From positions 1 to 62,205 of IMG/VR virus record IMGVR_UViG_3300030108_000125: DNA of 62,205 nt. One strand, given 5' to 3'. Shown piece after piece: positions 18,023 to 24,264 of this stretch. This stretch comes from a virus. Numbering within the stretch: the stretch's first letter is position 1; every line of letters starts with the position of its first letter. The notes beneath the pieces were generated by a model, which made no database searches, was not told the origin of the DNA, and saw only the letters and a program-made list of their open reading frames with translations. The translations under genes were made by a program, and so were the position numbers.

Positions 18023-18039
18023 GGGGGGTGGGGGTGGGG
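18023..18039 (+). repeat. G-rich tract, possible quadruplex
   Basis: Three G runs of six, five and four bases are separated by single T bases. Such a tract can form a quadruplex or block the transcribing polymerase. It lies in the divergent control region, 38 bases before the first palindrome. Confidence 0.6.
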
Positions 18040-18060
18040 TACCTCTAACGAATTAACGAA

Positions 18061-18076
18061 TCGGGCATCTGCCCGA
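18061..18076. repeat. Palindrome copy 1, TCGGGCA-TC-TGCCCGA
   Basis: A perfect 7+7 palindrome with TC in the middle. It lies upstream of the early promoter at 18124-18152, so it cannot be in that transcript's leader. This copy favours a DNA-level role, such as an operator. Confidence 0.9.
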
Positions 18077-18123
18077 ATAGTAATTGTAAATCTTATTATA
18101 AACTAGGCTAATCTCGCAAGCTA

Positions 18124-18152
18124 TTGTCTAACGTGTTATGTGCTGCTATAAG
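18124..18152 (+). promoter_or_regulatory. Probable sigma70 promoter for the first early gene
   Basis: TTGTCT (18124-18129), a 17-base spacer and TATAAG (18147-18152) form a good host-type promoter. Transcription would begin near 18159 and give a leader of about 54 bases to the ATG at 18213. Confidence 0.65.
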
Positions 18153-18212
18153 TTGGTTATCGGAACAAGGAAACATGGGGTTTCCAGCCGTATAACTTGA
18201 AAGGTTATTCAA

Positions 18213-18809
18213 ATGACTACTAAAATTGACATCAAAGCAATCCGCAAAGTTGGCGCTGATTTAATCAAGGTTCATGGTCTTGGCGGCGAATTTAAATCAG
18301 ATGATCTAGGCACTTTAGCAAGTGCGCATTCTGGCGAAATGACATCTAGTCAAGCATACGAATACCGCATTACTGAATTGAACGATAAGCCAGAGAATTG
18401 GTTTACACCTAGTCAGGAAGGTAGCACCAATGACAAAGTGTCATGGAGTATCAAGCGCAAAATGGCAATGGTAATATGCCTAACACCTAATGAGGTGGGC
18501 CGCATGGTGGAGACTGAGGGCACCACCAATGAATTGGATAAATTATTCCGCAAGCAAATATCTGATAAGATTAGCGATAAACTAAAAAATATCAGACGCG
18601 GTATGATTAACGCAGACCGCCGTCTCAATCCTGATAAGTACCAGCGCAATATCGTGAAGCGTGACGCACAGGATCGTAGTTTAGATAAACTTGCCGACAT
18701 CCTCAAAATACTTAATGAGGTCAACGAAGGCGATGATAGCATTTACGATATTCCAGAATGCATCATTGCAGCTAAAAACTTAGAAAAGCAGCTTAAGCGT
18801 AAATCTTAA
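18213..18809 (+). CDS. First early protein, unknown (198 residues)
   Basis: A 198-residue charged protein, mostly helical. It contains KRKMAMVICLTPNEVGRMVE and a basic helical part KQISDKISDKLKNIRRGMIN. A weak AAGG site precedes the ATG by nine bases. It has its own promoter and a terminator directly after the stop, so it is a single-gene unit next to the candidate origin. It could be a regulator, an early host-takeover protein or an origin-binding factor; I recognise no family. Confidence 0.7.
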   Translation: MTTKIDIKAIRKVGADLIKVHGLGGEFKSDDLGTLASAHSGEMTSSQAYEYRITELNDKPENWFTPSQEGSTNDKVSWSIKRKMAMVICLTPNEVGRMVETEGTTNELDKLFRKQISDKISDKLKNIRRGMINADRRLNPDKYQRNIVKRDAQDRSLDKLADILKILNEVNEGDDSIYDIPECIIAAKNLEKQLKRKS

Positions 18810-18819
18810 CTTGTTACAC

Positions 18820-18852
18820 TGGCCAGCCCTTCACGGGGTTGGCCATTTTTTT
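18820..18852 (+). terminator. Rho-independent terminator after the first early gene
   Basis: TGGCCAGCCC, a short TTCAC loop and GGGGTTGGCCA form a stem (one bulge), followed by seven T bases. It isolates the 18213-18809 gene from the rest of the early block. Confidence 0.88.
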
Positions 18853-18878
18853 ATGTCTAGTGAAATGCCAACTAGGCA

Positions 18879-18894
18879 TCGGGCATATGCCCGA
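18879..18894. repeat. Palindrome copy 2, centre TA
   Basis: TCGGGCA-TA-TGCCCGA. It lies 26 bases after the terminator of the first early gene and 20 bases before the first 34-bp direct repeat. Confidence 0.9.
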
Positions 18895-18914
18895 TTGCAC
18901 TTTTACCACACCAC

Positions 18915-18948
18915 TTTGATACCAGTACCCGAATAGCGCCGAGCCTCT
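18915..18948 (+). repeat. 34-bp direct repeat, copy 1
   Basis: Starts TTTGATACCAGTACCCGAAT and ends GCCGAGCCTCT. It is identical to 19017-19050. Each copy follows a palindrome, as if palindrome plus repeat had been duplicated as a unit. The internal TACCCGAAT resembles a palindrome half-site. Confidence 0.9.
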
Positions 18949-18994
18949 GGAATGCAGTGTAAGAAATTATATGCTACGTGGTACAACTTTGTAA

Positions 18995-19010
18995 TCGGGC
19001 AGATGCCCGA
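18995..19010. repeat. Palindrome copy 3, centre GA
   Basis: TCGGGCA-GA-TGCCCGA, six bases before the second copy of the 34-bp repeat, within the candidate origin. Confidence 0.9.
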
Positions 19011-19016
19011 ATGATA

Positions 19017-19050
19017 TTTGATACCAGTACCCGAATAGCGCCGAGCCTCT
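19017..19050 (+). repeat. 34-bp direct repeat, copy 2
   Basis: Identical to 18915-18948 over all 34 bases. It lies between palindrome copy 3 and the TGTGAGA inverted repeat. Confidence 0.9.
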
Positions 19051-19103
19051 TCGCGTGGTTTAAGCAAAGCGTATAAGTTATTGAAATCATTATAATGTTA
19101 GAA

Positions 19104-19328
19104 TGTGAGAAACCGTGTGAGAAAAATTTAGGGGTTAAGTCATTGAAAACAAAGCAATGTGAGAATGTGAGAGTTTTTAAAGAGTATAAGATTTATTTAG
19201 TAGTAGTAGTGTGAGAGAGTTCTTGCGCGTATTCTACGCTTTGCTCTCTACCTTGAAATTTTCTCACATTCTCACATTCGTTTAAAATCAATGACTTACA
19301 CCCACCCATTTTCTCACATTCTCTCACA
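19104..19328. repeat. TGTGAGA iterons in a large inverted repeat
   Basis: Forward TGTGAGA copies lie at 19104, 19116, 19158, 19166 and 19210. Reverse copies (TCTCACA) lie at 19262, 19270, 19312 and 19322. The pairs 19104/19322, 19116/19312 and 19158-19172/19262-19276 are symmetric about 19217. The arms also share AAGTCATTGA. The centre is A/T-rich and has a small GCGTA-TTC-TACGC dyad (19227-19239). This is a typical layout for an initiator-binding origin, though a strong regulatory site is also possible. Confidence 0.8.
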
Positions 19329-19367
19329 TACACTCATATACCGACTTATAATACTTTGTACGTTTTC

Positions 19368-19396
19368 TTGACATAAGGTGTTATATGTGATATAAC
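19368..19396 (+). promoter_or_regulatory. Strong sigma70 promoter for the MoxR-VWA operon
   Basis: A perfect TTGACA (19368-19373), a 17-base spacer and TATAAC (19391-19396). Transcription from about 19403 would put palindrome copy 4 (19445) in the leader, just before the zinc-ribbon gene at 19480. Confidence 0.8.
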
Positions 19397-19444
19397 CATA
19401 CTAGGCCATGACACTTGGTGACATTGCCTACCAACTGTAACCAT

Positions 19445-19460
19445 TCGGGCATATGCCCGA
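19445..19460. repeat. Palindrome copy 4, centre TA
   Basis: TCGGGCA-TA-TGCCCGA. It lies 19 bases before the ATG of the zinc-ribbon gene and downstream of its promoter. It could act in the mRNA leader or as an operator. Confidence 0.9.
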
Positions 19461-19479
19461 TCCAAACTTAGAGGTCACA

Positions 19480-19686
19480 ATGCCAAACAAATGCACATGC
19501 CCATCATGCGGCAACGATTATGACTACCGCCGCCGACAGTTAGGCTACAACTACTGCCTAGACTGCGGCGACATCCGCGCAGAGCAACAACGTCAGTCTT
19601 GGTGTGTCGTGCCACTGCCAAAGCAGGCATACACTCTCGTCACCCGCAAGTCTGACTTGCTGCACCTAAACCAGAAAACACGTTAA
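19480..19686 (+). CDS. Small zinc-ribbon protein (68 residues)
   Basis: MPNKCTCPSCGNDYDYRRRQ begins a protein with CxC-xx-C and a later CLDC pair, forming a zinc ribbon. The ATG at 19480 has a GAGGT site upstream; a start at 19453 would lie inside the palindrome. It is the first gene after the TTGACA promoter. It could be a transcription or host-interaction factor; no specific family is recognised. Confidence 0.7.
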   Translation: MPNKCTCPSCGNDYDYRRRQLGYNYCLDCGDIRAEQQRQSWCVVPLPKQAYTLVTRKSDLLHLNQKTR

Positions 19687-19690
19687 CCAT

Positions 19691-19706
19691 TCGGGCATGT
19701 GCCCGA
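19691..19706. repeat. Palindrome copy 5, centre TG
   Basis: TCGGGCA-TG-TGCCCGA. It lies between the zinc-ribbon stop and the ribosome site (AAAGGAG) of the next gene. Confidence 0.9.
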
Positions 19707-19726
19707 TCAGACAAAAGGAGAAACAA

Positions 19727-20605
19727 ATGTCTGCACCATCAATATCATCCGCTGCTATGCTTGTTAAGTTTAGCGTAACCATACCGACATTCCGCAAGGG
19801 TGACCGTATTGCCACTGAGGAAGTTGCTACCAACAACGGCGCAGATCGCAAGCGCTTCAATCTAACCAAGTCGCTCATTGACAACAAAGAGTTCAAAGCT
19901 CTGAAGACCCATGTCGGTGATGTGCGTAACAACATATACTATGCACGAACCCAGCCGTGGGATGACAAGGGGCCACGCCTCTTGTCCAATGCAAACTACT
20001 TCGACTTTCACGAAAAGATGACCTATGCCATCGACCAAGGCAAAGACCTGTGGGATATATTTCTTGACACGTACGAGCACCAGCGTGACGTGGTTGCTCC
20101 TCGCGAGTTAGGTGATCTGTACGATCCACTGCAATATCCGTCACTGTCTGACTTACAACTGGATGGGTTCCACATGAACCTTGGATATTCAGGCATTGCC
20201 GAGGCTGGCGACTTTCGTTGTGACATCGGCAAGGAGGCTGTGGATTATGTAAGAAGTCAGATGCAGTCTGACAACGAGGCACGGGTTCAGGGTGCGATGA
20301 AAGATTTGTGGCATCAGTTACACGATCAGATACAGCGGTTCCTCAAGAACCTAGCTGTCGACGAAACCACAGGTAAGAAGGGTAAGATCAGCGATGGCAT
20401 CTTTGATCGTCTGGTCGCACTCACTGACATGTTACACACATGCAACTACACAAACGATCCGGACATGGACGCCATGCGCCGTAAACTATCGGTTACTCTG
20501 GATAGTGTCACAACAGATGCTATGCGCAATAGCCCAACTACACGTGAGAAAACACGTGAGAAACTAACCGAGGCACTGAACAGCCTTCCATCATTAGACA
20601 TATAA
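19727..20605 (+). CDS. DUF3150-like partner of the MoxR ATPase (tentative)
   Basis: A 292-residue protein from an ATG at 19727 with AAAGGAG upstream. The N-terminal half has beta-helical segments (SAAMLVKFSVTIPTFRKGDR) and the second half is helical (AMKDLWHQLHDQIQRFLKNL). It precedes the AAA+ ATPase gene by 28 bases. In phages a DUF3150-type protein often sits directly next to a MoxR-like ATPase and a VWA protein, and the general pattern fits. Likely an adaptor or substrate-recruiting partner. The family label is tentative. Confidence 0.55.
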   Translation: MSAPSISSAAMLVKFSVTIPTFRKGDRIATEEVATNNGADRKRFNLTKSLIDNKEFKALKTHVGDVRNNIYYARTQPWDDKGPRLLSNANYFDFHEKMTYAIDQGKDLWDIFLDTYEHQRDVVAPRELGDLYDPLQYPSLSDLQLDGFHMNLGYSGIAEAGDFRCDIGKEAVDYVRSQMQSDNEARVQGAMKDLWHQLHDQIQRFLKNLAVDETTGKKGKISDGIFDRLVALTDMLHTCNYTNDPDMDAMRRKLSVTLDSVTTDAMRNSPTTREKTREKLTEALNSLPSLDI

Positions 20606-20621
20606 TCGGGCAGATGCCCGA
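20606..20621. repeat. Palindrome copy 6, centre GA
   Basis: TCGGGCA-GA-TGCCCGA begins directly after the TAA stop of the 19727-20605 gene and ends next to the AAGGAG site of the ATPase gene, filling the gene border. Confidence 0.9.
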
Positions 20622-20633
20622 AAGGAGAACAAC

Positions 20634-21728
20634 ATGAATACCGCTAAACAAATGTACGCACTTGACATCCAAGAGACTGCCGACTTGATTACCATGATCG
20701 GCAGAGATCAGACCGTGATTGCCATTGGCAGCATGGGTCAGGGTAAATCAGCCATACTCGACATTGTGGCTAAAGAGTTACCCACACACAAACCGTTCTA
20801 CTTCGATTGCACTACCAAGGTCGATGCTGGCGACATGGGCTTACCCAGAATGAAAGAGGCGCAAGAGAAAGACTTCTTCACGCATGCCGTTGCTGAAGAG
20901 TTGGGCTTTCATCACGATGGCCCGATATGCCTGATGCTTGACGAGATCGGCAAGAACAAGTCGCTGCTTCCTGCCCTGCAACGGATCGCATACGAGAAGA
21001 AGTTTGGTATGCACGAACTGCACCCAGACAGCATTGTCTTTGCTACGACCAACAAGGCAAGCGAGGGTATGGGTGACGTGTTATCTGCACTCATGCGTAA
21101 CAGGACAACAGTCGTCACCATACGAAAGACCACAAATCTCAAGTGGTTGGAGTGGGCTATCGACAATGATATCGAACCTCTGTTGATGGGTTATGTCAAA
21201 GACCATCCAGAGTTGGGTGATGACTTCGAGGATATCAAAGACCCACAAGAAAACTTGAAGATATACCACCCGAAAGACCCATCGCGTCAATCGTTCTGGA
21301 CATGGCGCTCTGGTGAAGCCGCGTCAAAGATACTGAAGAAACGTCACATGATGAGCAATCACATGCTGACTGCGGCACTCATCGGTACTATCGGTGAGCA
21401 AGCGGCGGTGGAGTTGATGACTTTTGTCAACGTGGCGAAGGACATGCCATCTGCTGATGACATCAAGAACGATCCGAAAAACGCCAAGGTGCCAAGCTCT
21501 GCTGCGGCTGTGTGCATGACTGTGTTTCGCACGTTAAGCACAATAGATCGTGATTGGATGGACGCATGGATGACATACATGGACAGGCTCGACACCGAGG
21601 CGCAAGGTCTGTTTGTCAATGGCGCACGATCCGAAAAGTACAGCAAGCGTAACATCGTGATGCAGAACAAAAAGTTCGGTGAGTGGTCACGTCTGAACGG
21701 TTACATGTTCCAAGCGGATAAAGTGTAA
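20634..21728 (+). CDS. MoxR/CobS-like AAA+ ATPase
   Basis: A 364-residue ATPase. Walker A is GSMGQGKS (residues 32-39), Walker B CLMLDEIGK (D103, E104), sensor 1 SIVFATTN (about 140) and candidate arginine fingers lie in LMRNRTTVV (155-157). This is the MoxR/CobS class, which remodels proteins together with a VWA-domain partner. That partner is encoded at 22189-23448. The stop TAA overlaps the ATG of the next small gene. The target is unknown; it might act in virion maturation, replication or host modulation. Confidence 0.85.
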   Translation: MNTAKQMYALDIQETADLITMIGRDQTVIAIGSMGQGKSAILDIVAKELPTHKPFYFDCTTKVDAGDMGLPRMKEAQEKDFFTHAVAEELGFHHDGPICLMLDEIGKNKSLLPALQRIAYEKKFGMHELHPDSIVFATTNKASEGMGDVLSALMRNRTTVVTIRKTTNLKWLEWAIDNDIEPLLMGYVKDHPELGDDFEDIKDPQENLKIYHPKDPSRQSFWTWRSGEAASKILKKRHMMSNHMLTAALIGTIGEQAAVELMTFVNVAKDMPSADDIKNDPKNAKVPSSAAAVCMTVFRTLSTIDRDWMDAWMTYMDRLDTEAQGLFVNGARSEKYSKRNIVMQNKKFGEWSRLNGYMFQADKV

Positions 21729-21880
21729 TGGATTGGTATCTGATGAAAGAGAACGGTGACACGTTCTGGACGCAATGTGAGAGCCGCGAACAGGCTCTTG
21801 CAGATGCACAGTTGTGGAATGCAGAGTTAGTGCGACAAGCCACCATAGTTGAAACACATTACCTAGAAGAGGAGGAGTGA
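21728..21880 (+). CDS. Small protein (50 residues) after the ATPase gene
   Basis: An ATG overlapping the ATPase stop opens MDWYLMKENGDTFWTQCESR, which ends in an acidic EEEE. Its 3' end (21824-21869) is duplicated at 21949-21994 with 41 of 46 bases equal. The protein-level match (ELVRQxTIxExHYLE) is also kept, so the copy probably arose from a real coding sequence. Function unknown. Confidence 0.6.
   Translation: MDWYLMKENGDTFWTQCESREQALADAQLWNAELVRQATIVETHYLEEEE
21824..21869 (+). repeat. 46-bp repeat A, end of the 50-residue gene
   Basis: Begins GAGTTAGTGCGACAAG and ends ACATTACCTAGAAG. It matches 21949-21994 at 41 of 46 bases. Between the two copies lies a 79-base segment that contains a fibre-like coding fragment. 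Confidence 0.85.
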
Positions 21881-21948
21881 TGTTGGCGCACAACTCGACC
21901 AGTTTTGCGAAACGCATCGACAGCAGTGGTAATGTGGGGATTGGTACC
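21880..21948 (+). pseudogene. Tail-fibre-like coding fragment in the early block
   Basis: Read on the + strand, 21910-21945 encodes KRIDSSGNVGIGT, the hallmark repeat of the phage's own fibre (MRIDSSGNVGIG), which lies on the - strand elsewhere. At DNA level CGCATCGACAGCAG and GTGGGGATTG are shared with fibre repeats near 1612-1655. An in-frame ATG (21880) links it to repeat B and to the next gene, but there is no good ribosome site of its own. It looks like a relic of illegitimate recombination; expression is doubtful. Confidence 0.6.
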
Positions 21949-21994
21949 GAGTTAGTACGACAAGTTACCATAGGTGAAATACATTACCTAGAAG
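21949..21994 (+). repeat. 46-bp repeat B, before the 22003 gene
   Basis: The second copy of the 46-bp repeat. It ends in GAAGGAG, which also serves as ribosome site for the ATG at 22003. Duplication would thus have supplied a new translation start for the downstream gene. Confidence 0.85.
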
Positions 21995-22002
21995 GAGAAA
22001 CA

Positions 22003-22188
22003 ATGAAATACGAAATCAAAGTCGAAGTAGTGATATGGGGTATAGATGCCGCAAACGTGGATGAGGCTGAGTATATCGCAAGCTCTACTCTGTATACACC
22101 GCGATGGTGGGAAGAGGTGAAGCACAAGATCAACGTTAAACGTGTTATGTCAATCGGGCATCTGCCCGAACGGAAAGAGGAGAAGTAA
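22003..22188 (+). CDS. Small hypothetical protein (61 residues)
   Basis: MKYEIKVEVVIWGIDAANVD starts a 61-residue alpha/beta protein. The ATG at 22003 follows GGAGAAACA. A longer frame from 21877 would add the fibre-like fragment. The last residues (SIGHLPE) are encoded by palindrome copy 7. The stop is next to the ATG of the VWA protein. Possibly a small partner of that complex; function unknown. Confidence 0.65.
   Translation: MKYEIKVEVVIWGIDAANVDEAEYIASSTLYTPRWWEEVKHKINVKRVMSIGHLPERKEEK
22154..22169. repeat. Palindrome copy 7, centre TC, inside a coding end
   Basis: TCGGGCA-TC-TGCCCGA is read as the tail IGHLPE of the 61-residue protein, shortly before the ribosome site of the VWA gene. 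Confidence 0.9.
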
Positions 22189-23448
22189 ATGTTTCAAGCA
22201 AATATGACATTGGAAGAGCGCATGTCGAGAGCGACAGTCGCTTGGATGAGAAAGGAGCCAGCACTCGCTGGTGTCCTGATGATCGGTGAAACGTATCTGG
22301 AGAAAACTTTTAGAGGCAAAGAGTTCACCGCATGCACAAACGGACGTGACGAATGGTATTGCCGCTCATTCATGGAAGCACTCAACGATCCACAGATACG
22401 GTTCGTCAAGATACATGAGGTGTACCACAAGATGTATCGACACCCGACAACATGGGGTCACTTGGCTAAGATCAACGCACGGCTTGCCAATATTGCGATG
22501 GACCACGTGATTAACAATCAGATCATGGAAGCCTATGGCAAGGATGGGTTCGTTGAGATGCCCGAGAACATTACCTACGGTGACGGTCAGTTCTTCAATG
22601 AATGCTGCTGTGATCCACAGTTTGCAGGGTGGGATACTGCCAAAGTATTCTGGCATCTGTATAAAGAGTTAGGTGAAGATGACGAAGGTGATCCCGGTAA
22701 TAAGGGTCAGAATGGTGACGGTGAAACAGGTCAGATGTTTGACGAGATTGACTTTGACGGCGCTGAAGAACTGACACGCGAAGAAAGGCAGGAGTTGGAG
22801 CGTGAGATTGACGAGGCACTGCGCCAAGGTGCGTTGGTCGCTGGCAAGATGGGCAGTGGTGGCAACCGTGACATTGACGAGTTACTTCAGCCCAAGATTG
22901 ATTGGCGCGAGGCGTTTCGTGAATGGTTCACTGCAACCTGTGCTGGCAGGGATCAGAGTACATGGCGTAGACCTAACAGACGATACCTAGCAAGCGGACA
23001 CTACATGCCATCTCAGATCAGTGAGACCGTTGCGTCTGTGCATTGCAGCAATGACATGTCTGGGTCTATCGGCGATGCCGAGGCTAAGATCATGGTGACA
23101 GAGACGGTCAACATATGTGAGACTGTATTTCCTGACGAGTTACACATAACCTATTGGGATACCGAGGTCTGCGGTTACGAGAAGTATGACAACACCGAGC
23201 TTGACACTGTGGCTGAACGCACGAAACCTGTGGGTGGTGGCGGCACTGACCCGACAGTTGTGCCTGAGTTTCTCAAGGAGAAAGACATAAAGCCAGAGGC
23301 TACGGTTGTCTTAACAGATGGTTACTTCTGGGGTGGCTGGGGTGATTGGGATCATCCAGTGTTGTGGGTTATCATCGACAACAAAGGGGCCAAGCCGCCG
23401 TTTGGTTCTGTAATACACGTTAGCAGAGAGGACTTTATGAATGGCTGA
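22189..23448 (+). CDS. Metallopeptidase-like plus VWA-domain protein (DUF2201/CobT type)
   Basis: A 419-residue protein. The N-terminal part has HEVYHKMYRH with an HExxH zinc site at residues 76-80. An acidic, Gly-rich linker follows (about 165-225). The C-terminal VWA-like domain has the MIDAS motif D289-M-S291-G-S293, the GGGGTDP threonine loop (about T353) and LTDGYFWGG (D377). This is the architecture of DUF2201 proteins, partners of MoxR-like ATPases. With 20634-21728 it would form an ATP-driven, metal-dependent remodelling or chelatase-like complex. Its substrate is unknown. Confidence 0.82.
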   Translation: MFQANMTLEERMSRATVAWMRKEPALAGVLMIGETYLEKTFRGKEFTACTNGRDEWYCRSFMEALNDPQIRFVKIHEVYHKMYRHPTTWGHLAKINARLANIAMDHVINNQIMEAYGKDGFVEMPENITYGDGQFFNECCCDPQFAGWDTAKVFWHLYKELGEDDEGDPGNKGQNGDGETGQMFDEIDFDGAEELTREERQELEREIDEALRQGALVAGKMGSGGNRDIDELLQPKIDWREAFREWFTATCAGRDQSTWRRPNRRYLASGHYMPSQISETVASVHCSNDMSGSIGDAEAKIMVTETVNICETVFPDELHITYWDTEVCGYEKYDNTELDTVAERTKPVGGGGTDPTVVPEFLKEKDIKPEATVVLTDGYFWGGWGDWDHPVLWVIIDNKGAKPPFGSVIHVSREDFMNG

Positions 23449-23707
23449 CAAAGACACACTGAGAATTTGTGACATAGTTTTTCAGATGAATGACGAGGGT
23501 GCCGCTTGCGGCATCCAATTCTCTGATGAATTTATGGCTCAAAGTGAAGAGTTGCAGGGCGCGATGATCGACGCGATGCAAGCAACCGTGAACAATTTTG
23601 TGGAGCGGTCAGGCATGGTTATGAAAGACGATGACATAGATATGGCAACCCAAGATGCGGCTAACTTCTTAGATAGTTGCGTCAAGAAACAAAGAGGTAA
23701 AATATAA
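23441..23707 (+). CDS. Hypothetical acidic protein (88 residues)
   Basis: An 88-residue Met/Asp-rich helical protein beginning MADKDTLRICDIVFQMNDEG. It overlaps the VWA gene by eight bases and the next gene by one, so it is translated with the MoxR-VWA cassette and may be an accessory subunit. No family recognised. Confidence 0.6.
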   Translation: MADKDTLRICDIVFQMNDEGAACGIQFSDEFMAQSEELQGAMIDAMQATVNNFVERSGMVMKDDDIDMATQDAANFLDSCVKKQRGKI

Positions 23708-23880
23708 TGAATGATGGGCCATACAAATGTGTTGACGATGAGCCATTGGGTGATTGGCACGACACAGAAAACAAAAGCGGATGCTATTGCGTAGTTTGTC
23801 TCATCTGCGTGAAAGAAGAATACTTTACGGATGGCGTGTGTGGTCGATGCAACTTCGATGATCCATGCACATACACATAA
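23707..23880 (+). CDS. Cysteine-rich microprotein (57 residues)
   Basis: Starts at an ATG that overlaps the previous stop. It holds seven cysteines, in CYCVVCLIC and GVCGRC plus flanking single Cys, so it is probably a small zinc-binding protein. Function unknown. Confidence 0.6.
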   Translation: MNDGPYKCVDDEPLGDWHDTENKSGCYCVVCLICVKEEYFTDGVCGRCNFDDPCTYT

Positions 23881-23899
23881 CATATGGAGGTAAAATGTA

Positions 23900-23998
23900 A
23901 TGGACGATAAACCAGATTGGCAGGACAAAGTTATCTTTGTGATTATTATCACACTCGCAATCGTGTTAATATTCCTAACCAGTATAGGTGTGATATGA
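23900..23998 (+). CDS. Single-pass membrane microprotein (32 residues)
   Basis: MDDKPDWQDKVIFVIIITLA and onward to GVI: a polar N-terminus of ten residues and one membrane span. A GGAGG site stands about ten bases upstream. The stop overlaps the next gene's start. Could act on the inner membrane early in infection. Confidence 0.55.
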   Translation: MDDKPDWQDKVIFVIIITLAIVLIFLTSIGVI

Positions 23999-24264
23999 TT
24001 GAGTTTTTTACCGTGTTGATCCTGACGTATCACATACAAGGTGAAGCGCACCACACTACGGTCCTCTATGACACAGAGGACAGGTGCCAAGAAGCTATGG
24101 ACAGAGGCGTGATGCTGCCTCTGTATAACCAACTATACGATCTGTATGGCAACGATACGATGATGCGTTGTTACGTGACAGAGGAGGTATCTAAATACCC
24201 GATAAGACCAAGACGTAAACCATTAATCGGGCAGATGCCCGAACCAAAAGAGGAGAATAACTAA
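23995..24264 (+). CDS. Small, possibly secreted protein (89 residues)
   Basis: An ATG at 23995 overlaps the stop of the membrane microprotein; a longer frame from 23917 would overlap it fully. A hydrophobic start (MIEFFTVLILTYH) may be a signal or anchor. Two Cys (EDRCQEAMD, MRCYV) could pair. The tail LIGQMPE is encoded by palindrome copy 8. The layout resembles the late gene at 56347-56544. Function unknown. Confidence 0.55.
   Translation: MIEFFTVLILTYHIQGEAHHTTVLYDTEDRCQEAMDRGVMLPLYNQLYDLYGNDTMMRCYVTEEVSKYPIRPRRKPLIGQMPEPKEENN
24227..24242. repeat. Palindrome copy 8, centre GA, inside a coding end
   Basis: TCGGGCA-GA-TGCCCGA, read as IGQMPE near the end of the 23995-24264 gene and shortly before the GAGGAG site of the next gene. 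Confidence 0.9.

Larger units (their letters stand above)
17853..18212. promoter_or_regulatory. Divergent control region between late and early blocks
   Basis: A 360-base gene-free stretch from which late genes are read to the left and early genes to the right. It holds an A6T6 tract (17899-17910), a G-rich tract (18023-18039), the first TCGGGCA palindrome (18061-18076) and a sigma70-like promoter towards the early genes (18124-18152). For the late direction I see only weak -10-like TATACT elements near 17978-17995 on the - strand, so the late promoter may need a phage activator. Confidence 0.7.
18853..19479. other. Candidate replication origin / control region (non-coding)
   Basis: A 627-base stretch with no convincing gene. 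It contains three palindrome copies, a 34-bp direct repeat, nine TGTGAGA motifs in a large inverted repeat around an A/T-rich centre, and a strong promoter at 19368-19396. Iterons, dyad symmetry, A/T-rich DNA and an outgoing promoter together are the usual marks of an origin. The assignment is inference; no initiator gene is identified. Confidence 0.55.

Noticed and set aside
21880-21994. Template repeat of a diversity-generating retroelement for the fibre
   Set aside because: No reverse transcriptase gene is present, the match is only about 36 bases, and there is no adenine-specific pattern of change.
23917-23994. Upstream start for the 89-residue early protein
   Set aside because: The added part overlaps the membrane microprotein completely and breaks the hydrophobic start at 23995.
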